Assembly: GCF_040436345.1 (NCBI RefSeq) | Contig: NC_133235.1 | Location: forward strand, 16,702,660-16,766,659 | Direction: 5' to 3' | From: Pagrus major | Taxonomy: Eukaryota; Chordata; Actinopteri; Spariformes; Sparidae | DNA: 64,000 nucleotides | Part shown: positions 41,601-47,600 of the stretch, in pieces | Numbering within the stretch: position 1 is the first letter of the stretch | Layout of the letters: every line of letters starts with the position of its first letter | The notes under the pieces: generated by a model | Told to the model about the DNA's origin: nothing | Databases searched by the model: none | The model's input: the letters and a program-made list of their open reading frames with translations, nothing else | Program-made: the position numbers and the translations under genes

Positions 41601-44600
41601 TCACACCTTTGCATCAAGATGTTTGCGTGTGTCCATGACGGTGTGGTATTTGTGTGTCACACAGCGCGAAAAAAAAAAAAGAAGAAAGAGAGACAAGTCT
41701 GATTAACAGATCTGTGCTGCAACTAAACAAAAAATTCCTCAGTTTTTCTCGATAGGAGAAATAATGAAAGGAAATAAGATGTGTGTTTGATGAGGATGAC
41801 ATGATAAAAAGTGGCCACAGTAAAAATAGTGATGTTTGCATTGCAATGTGTATTTTCTGTCATACAAACGCAGCAAATTTGTTCATTTCGTGCTTCTCGT
41901 TCCGAAAAAAAGGAGAAAAGTGATCCATCTGCCAGTTAACTCTCCTCACTTAATCATTTCCTCAAATAGGCTTCACTTCAATTTATTGTGTTCTCAGGAC
42001 TTGGATTTGCAGGCATGGTTTAAAAAAAAATAGTTGATGGGGTTAGATAAACCAGCCCGTCTATCTGCAGTTTATTGCCTCTTCCTGTGTGAATGAGTGC
42101 TGTGGCTTTGGCTGAACCCAGGTGTGCATGTGACTCAAAAGAGTCCTGTTTGTAGTGTGAGAGACCAGCTTTAAAACTGCACAAGACCTCTGCATCTTAG
42201 CAAGGCATTAACAACAGTCTAAATGATGTCTTTCCTGAAAGAAAACAAAAGATTTTTGCCTTTTAAGTGAGAATATTTCGATTATTTATCATGTACTTGC
42301 AGCCCTGATATCTAGTTGCGTATCATTATTCCACAGCTAGACCCTTGAAACACACTGTGGTCCTAAAGGTCAATAGATTCAATACAATGAAATGCTTACA
42401 ATTAATCAGCATTAGAATCTCCATTGGTTTTTGCTTTGACAATATAATATACGAAGAAAAAAATACATGAATGATTTCATTTATGTGGTATTCTTGCAAC
42501 TTTGACATTATCAGTGTAAATTTAATTCTCAGTTGTATCACATCCGTCACAACTGATTTACGCTAGTGATAGCTGATGCTGAGCAGTACTAATCAGTTTT
42601 GGGGGGGTCTTTCTAACACATGTAGTACTAAGTAAGAATAACTTAAGAGAGAAGGAAGAACCCATGTAAATATGCTGGAAAAATGTCTTAAAAAAACAGT
42701 TGTTCTCACACCTGACCTGCCTGATGATCTGACACTCAGTTTAAGTCACATGTGACTTGAGAAGTAAAAGCCACAAGCTGAGCTGAAGTCCAACCACCGT
42801 GGTGAGTGTGGCCTAGTTACAAGGTAATCTGAAATTCCCAGAACACCAAGGAGAGCTGCAGCGTCAATTCATAAAACACATGTTCATGTTATTTTTCTTA
42901 CCTAAATGATATACAGTACATACACACAATAACAATAAAACAGTCTCATTATTAAGAATATCAAACACACAGCAAGTTAAAGGTATTTTGCTTGTTTAGG
43001 ATAGAGATAGCACATTTTTTGGTTAATGAGGGGGTTATGTGCTCGACTATTTCTTGACTGGGTGCAGTAATTTCCCAGCAGTCGACCAGCGGATGGGATC
43101 AAATAAACGAGATATAAAATTATAATTAGGAAGCTTCAGAGAACACGTGGATTTTGTTACTTGGACAGAGCCAGGCTAGCTGTTTTCCTCTGTTTCCAGT
43201 GTTTTTGCTAAGCTAAGCTAATCACCTTCCGGCTGCAGCTTCATATTTACCAAACAGACATGAAAGTTTCCTCTGTCTTCTCATCTTACGCTTATTTACC
43301 AAAGACTGTATTTATCGTGGACATCTGTCCGTCGCCATCTTGGCAGTGCCTGACTGGTTACTGTAAGCTAGCTAACTAACTAGCTAGCTAACAGCCATAA
43401 TATAATTTAAACAAGTGAGCAATATTAAAATTCACCCTGTACACCTGTCATGAACAGGCAAATTAGCTATAGAGACCATAACTGCTTATTGTAGCATGCT
43501 GTTTATTTCTGCTGTAAAGTTGGGTTATTTTTATACGGGGCTCAGCGTTGACAGATGGAAAATCTTCAACCATCAGGCCAGAGCCTTAAATTATTAATAT
43601 TTTGGGGGAAATTATCAACCACAAGTCATAACCACAAATAGGTGTAAATGTGTCATATGACAGAACTCGTATTTAAACACATTTTTGACACGCCTACAAA
43701 TCTACCCAATTCGTATTTCTTAAAGCAAGCTGAGGTAGCTCTGATGTGTTAAAGGTGATGTCTTTAAGTCCATCAGTCTCGCAATTTTTTTAATAGCCTA
43801 CTAATACAACAATCCTGTTCATATTCTGCATGAAAATGCCAAGAGTTAAGGCCATGAGCCACACTAATTAAGTCAACAACCATGCTTACTCGAGCATTCA
43901 AAACATACTCAACTTGAACACAGCAAACCATACTGAGACAGTTCAAACTCCAGCTTCAAGTCAACCAGCGGAGAGAGAACGACAGCCGCACTCATGAATC
44001 ACGTTCATCGTGAGAGCCTACACCAAGCACGATTGGCTTGAAACTACAACTACTAATAGAAGCTTCATAAAGTTGTCTAATTATCATACATTATGGGTCA
44101 TTCATCGTACAGAGGGCAAGATCGTTGTACAAATGGGGACTGACTCGCTTTTGGAGCCATCCTCAAGTGGCCATTTGAGCAATTGCAGTTTTTGGGACTT
44201 CTGTATCGGCTTCATTTTTCACCCCCGAAGGTTGCTGTTTTGTATTTACCAAATCATTGAACTGTTTCTTTGAGAAAAAAGAAAAAAACTAGCCATTCCT
44301 TCAATGTAAAATGCCCTTCTCTGTTCACTTAAATTTAGTAAGCAAACATTTTGCTTTTACAGACAAGGTTGATATAATTTTATGTTGAGGGAAGAAATAA
44401 ACACACTTCTTCTGGCCTATTCCCTTCATCCCTCTGGCCTCGAGGCTGCATGCAGTCAGCGTGGCTGCCCGGGGTGAAGCCTGTAGTAACTCAGCAGAGG
44501 GATGTAGGTTAGAGAGCTCTCATTAGATATTCAGTGGACTAATGCTCCGTCTACGGGCAGAGTTGGCACAACTCAATCCAAGTGGATTAGACTGGCTGAG

Positions 44601-47600
44601 ATTTGAGATGTTCTCTTTTGGATGTTTTCTGTGAAATAAGGAAGAGATTGAGCATTTCTTGTTCATCTGTACATCACTTCCTGGAGCCAATCCAATCCAA
44701 TCGCTGTAACCTGCACACACCCATATCTTTAACTAATGATGAAAAAAAAAAGTAATGATGCAACGCAATCTTCCCCCTCCGGAAGCTTGTCTGTTAAACG
44801 GACAACCCTTGAACATGACCGAGATTATGCGGCCCGGCTTGGATGTACTGTACATATTTGCAGGCAGCACCTCCCCTGTGGGATTATCAGCAGCCAGATT
44901 AACTGGAAGCTTCTTTAGAGCACAACACACTGAACTGAAAGAAAAGAGAGTCTGTGTGGAAAAACTGCACGCACAGCTCAATATGCATTGCCTCAAACTT
45001 ATAGAGAGAACCAGGGACGACTGTTTACTATCTGCTGGGAAGTGAATTAACAGTTTTAATCATGTATAATATGCCTGACTAAAGGAGTTCTGATGCACCT
45101 TTTGCATGGAGAGCATTTCTTTTCATTAAAATTCACTCACATATAAGCACAGGACACCTTGAGTTCTCAAACCAAATCCAATAACGTTTAAATGATTTAA
45201 AATTAATTCAATCTATTTGAATTGATAAAAGAGACTTAATCTTTCAATGTACTGAATCATAAAATAGATAATATAATAAATAATAAAACAATAATAATAT
45301 AATGCACTCGGCTAAGGAAATGTTGGAGTGAGGCCGGTCAGAGTGAGGGTGCTTTCTTTCTTAAGTGGAGTTAAATCAGCCACTGCTGCGAGCCACTGAG
45401 TACTGTAGCTGGGAGGAGTGCACTACAAACCCACTGACCTGGTAACTCTGTGTACACACACTAAAACCAGCTCCCACAATAGAACAGCAATAAAAAAAGT
45501 AGTTGACCAATCCCTTCAGAAGTGCACCAGGAAAATGCAAGAGCAGGCGATGGCAGACAGATATGGAATGCTCTTAAACTCACATTCACTCGTACGTGCC
45601 ATGCCTCCATCAGAGCGGTGCACAAGCAGACAGACGTGTTATCACTTTTCTATAATGTTCGCATGCGGTTTGTAAACACAGTGATGCAGTGACGCTTCAT
45701 GTTTCTAGCAGTTTTTTTTACTTTGCACACAATACCAGTCTGAATTTGGTCATTCTGCAAGATGAGTATTTTCACTTTTCGTACTTCAAGCATATGTTGT
45801 TATAACATTTGTGAATGTATTAGAGTGCAGGATTTTCACTTGTAACAAAGTATTATTACATTGTGGTATTGCTACTTTTACTTGCAGCTACAAACCAAAA
45901 AATGTATGTACTATGTTTTTTTTGGTTTGGTAGTTTGTTTTTTGTTATTTTTGCTGTCTTTGATGTATATTTCCCTTTTTAGAAACTGTTTTGTGACAAT
46001 GTTTTTGGCAATACAACAATCATTTGCAAACTATGATACGGTTTTAATGTTTGTGTATCTTGTTCTACCCTACTGTTTCTGCTCATAACATAGACAATGA
46101 AGAAACACTGTAAAAAGCACTATTAATCACACAGCTGTAATAGATGTCACATGAATTTAACAGGCAATGTTCTCACTCAAATGGATTTCCTTGTAAAACT
46201 GCTTGTAAAGGTGTGACATCCTGACAAGCTTTAAGGCTTTCATTAATCATGTCTACTAGAGAAGAAGCAGAAAAGAACAGAACAGAAGATATTTGACCAT
46301 TATCAGAGAATATCACTCAGATCGTGTTGTGACGGATGATCTGATGGATGTGGGTGTTACCTTTCCAAAGTTTCGAACATCGAATAGATCGAAGGCTTCG
46401 AACAAGTCACTTTTCTTCATCAGAAACACCACGTTGCAAGACGTCAGGAATGTGCGGATGTTCTTCAAGCACAGGAACTGCAAAGGACAGAAATACTCAT
46501 CAATTAAGTCTCCAGAAATCTCCATGCATGTTTTCAGTTTTAGGCACATCATGTTAGGCACAACATGTTTGTTGAATTCTCCATAATCCCAGGAATAATG
46601 GGTCTTCTTTCCACTAAAAAAAACATACAGTATTTTTCTGAATCTTTTGTTGTCAATAACAATGTGATCCATACATGTTTTACCCAAAATTAGTGTTTTT
46701 TTGGTTTCCACCACCTGAATCAGATGCAAAATGAAAGAGCGCCCTCACCCAAAATACACCTGCCCAGGCTTAAGAAGTCTACAATTTCTACATTCCTTTA
46801 CAGCAACATTTTTCATTGCAAGGATATTTTACGAAAGAAATAGTCCCAGTGATCTGCTGCACTAATGACAGCGATGTGTGTAAATTAACCAGAGCCCAGG
46901 TGCCCAAACTTTTTCCCTTGGAGGGACACTGAAATGTAATGGTGCGCCATGGGCTGAAAGTATATACCTAATGTCCTGTATTGATAAAATGTATATGCAC
47001 ACATGCAAATTGGTACTCAGATCCCAATTGAATTTAATTGAATGAATTCCTGTACAGTACTGTATCGTACTGTGCCACTCTGCCTGCTGTGCTCAGATTA
47101 CGCAAAATAATAATTAGGGATCCTACAAATTCAAACAGTAAAACAGCATAAAACATTGTTTTAAATTAAAATGTTTTCACTAGAAACATCTGGCGGGCCA
47201 AACTGAACCTTATTGTGGGCCGACTTCGGACCGTGAGCCCCACTTTGGGAGGCCCTGATCCAGAGTAACAGTGACATTGTTTCCAGACAAAGATTTTGCT
47301 GTTGACTGTTTTAAATAGAGATGTTCATGCTTTGATCCCCTTAAAAAAGCACAGACTTATGGGCCTCCATCTATTTCAGACAGATTTCTGCTGCTACAAA
47401 ACTTTCTGTGAGGTAGGTTGAGGTAAGTTGAAAAGCTTTGTCTACTCTTTAAACCTATATTGACAGTATAATGAGAGCACAGTGAACTTGAAGTTCTTTA
47501 GAAAAGTGAAGGTGAACCACACACACACACACACACACACAGCAAACTGAAAATGAAAACTGAAAGTTTCACGGTGCGAAATAAAACCACTAAGCATGTG

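Larger units (their letters stand above)
40097..46360 (-). other. vav3: vav3 intron 2 (6.3 kb)
   Basis: The second-longest intron. It contains a SINE relic at 40838-40995 and a dispersed repeat at 43000-43330. A 75-codon hydrophobic frame at 45861-46088 is in T-rich sequence and has no supporting context. The rest is unassigned. Confidence 0.75.

Noticed and set aside
45861..46088. 75-codon hydrophobic frame that looks like a membrane protein
   Set aside because: T-rich intronic sequence gives Phe/Leu/Val by chance; no homology and no flanking exons.
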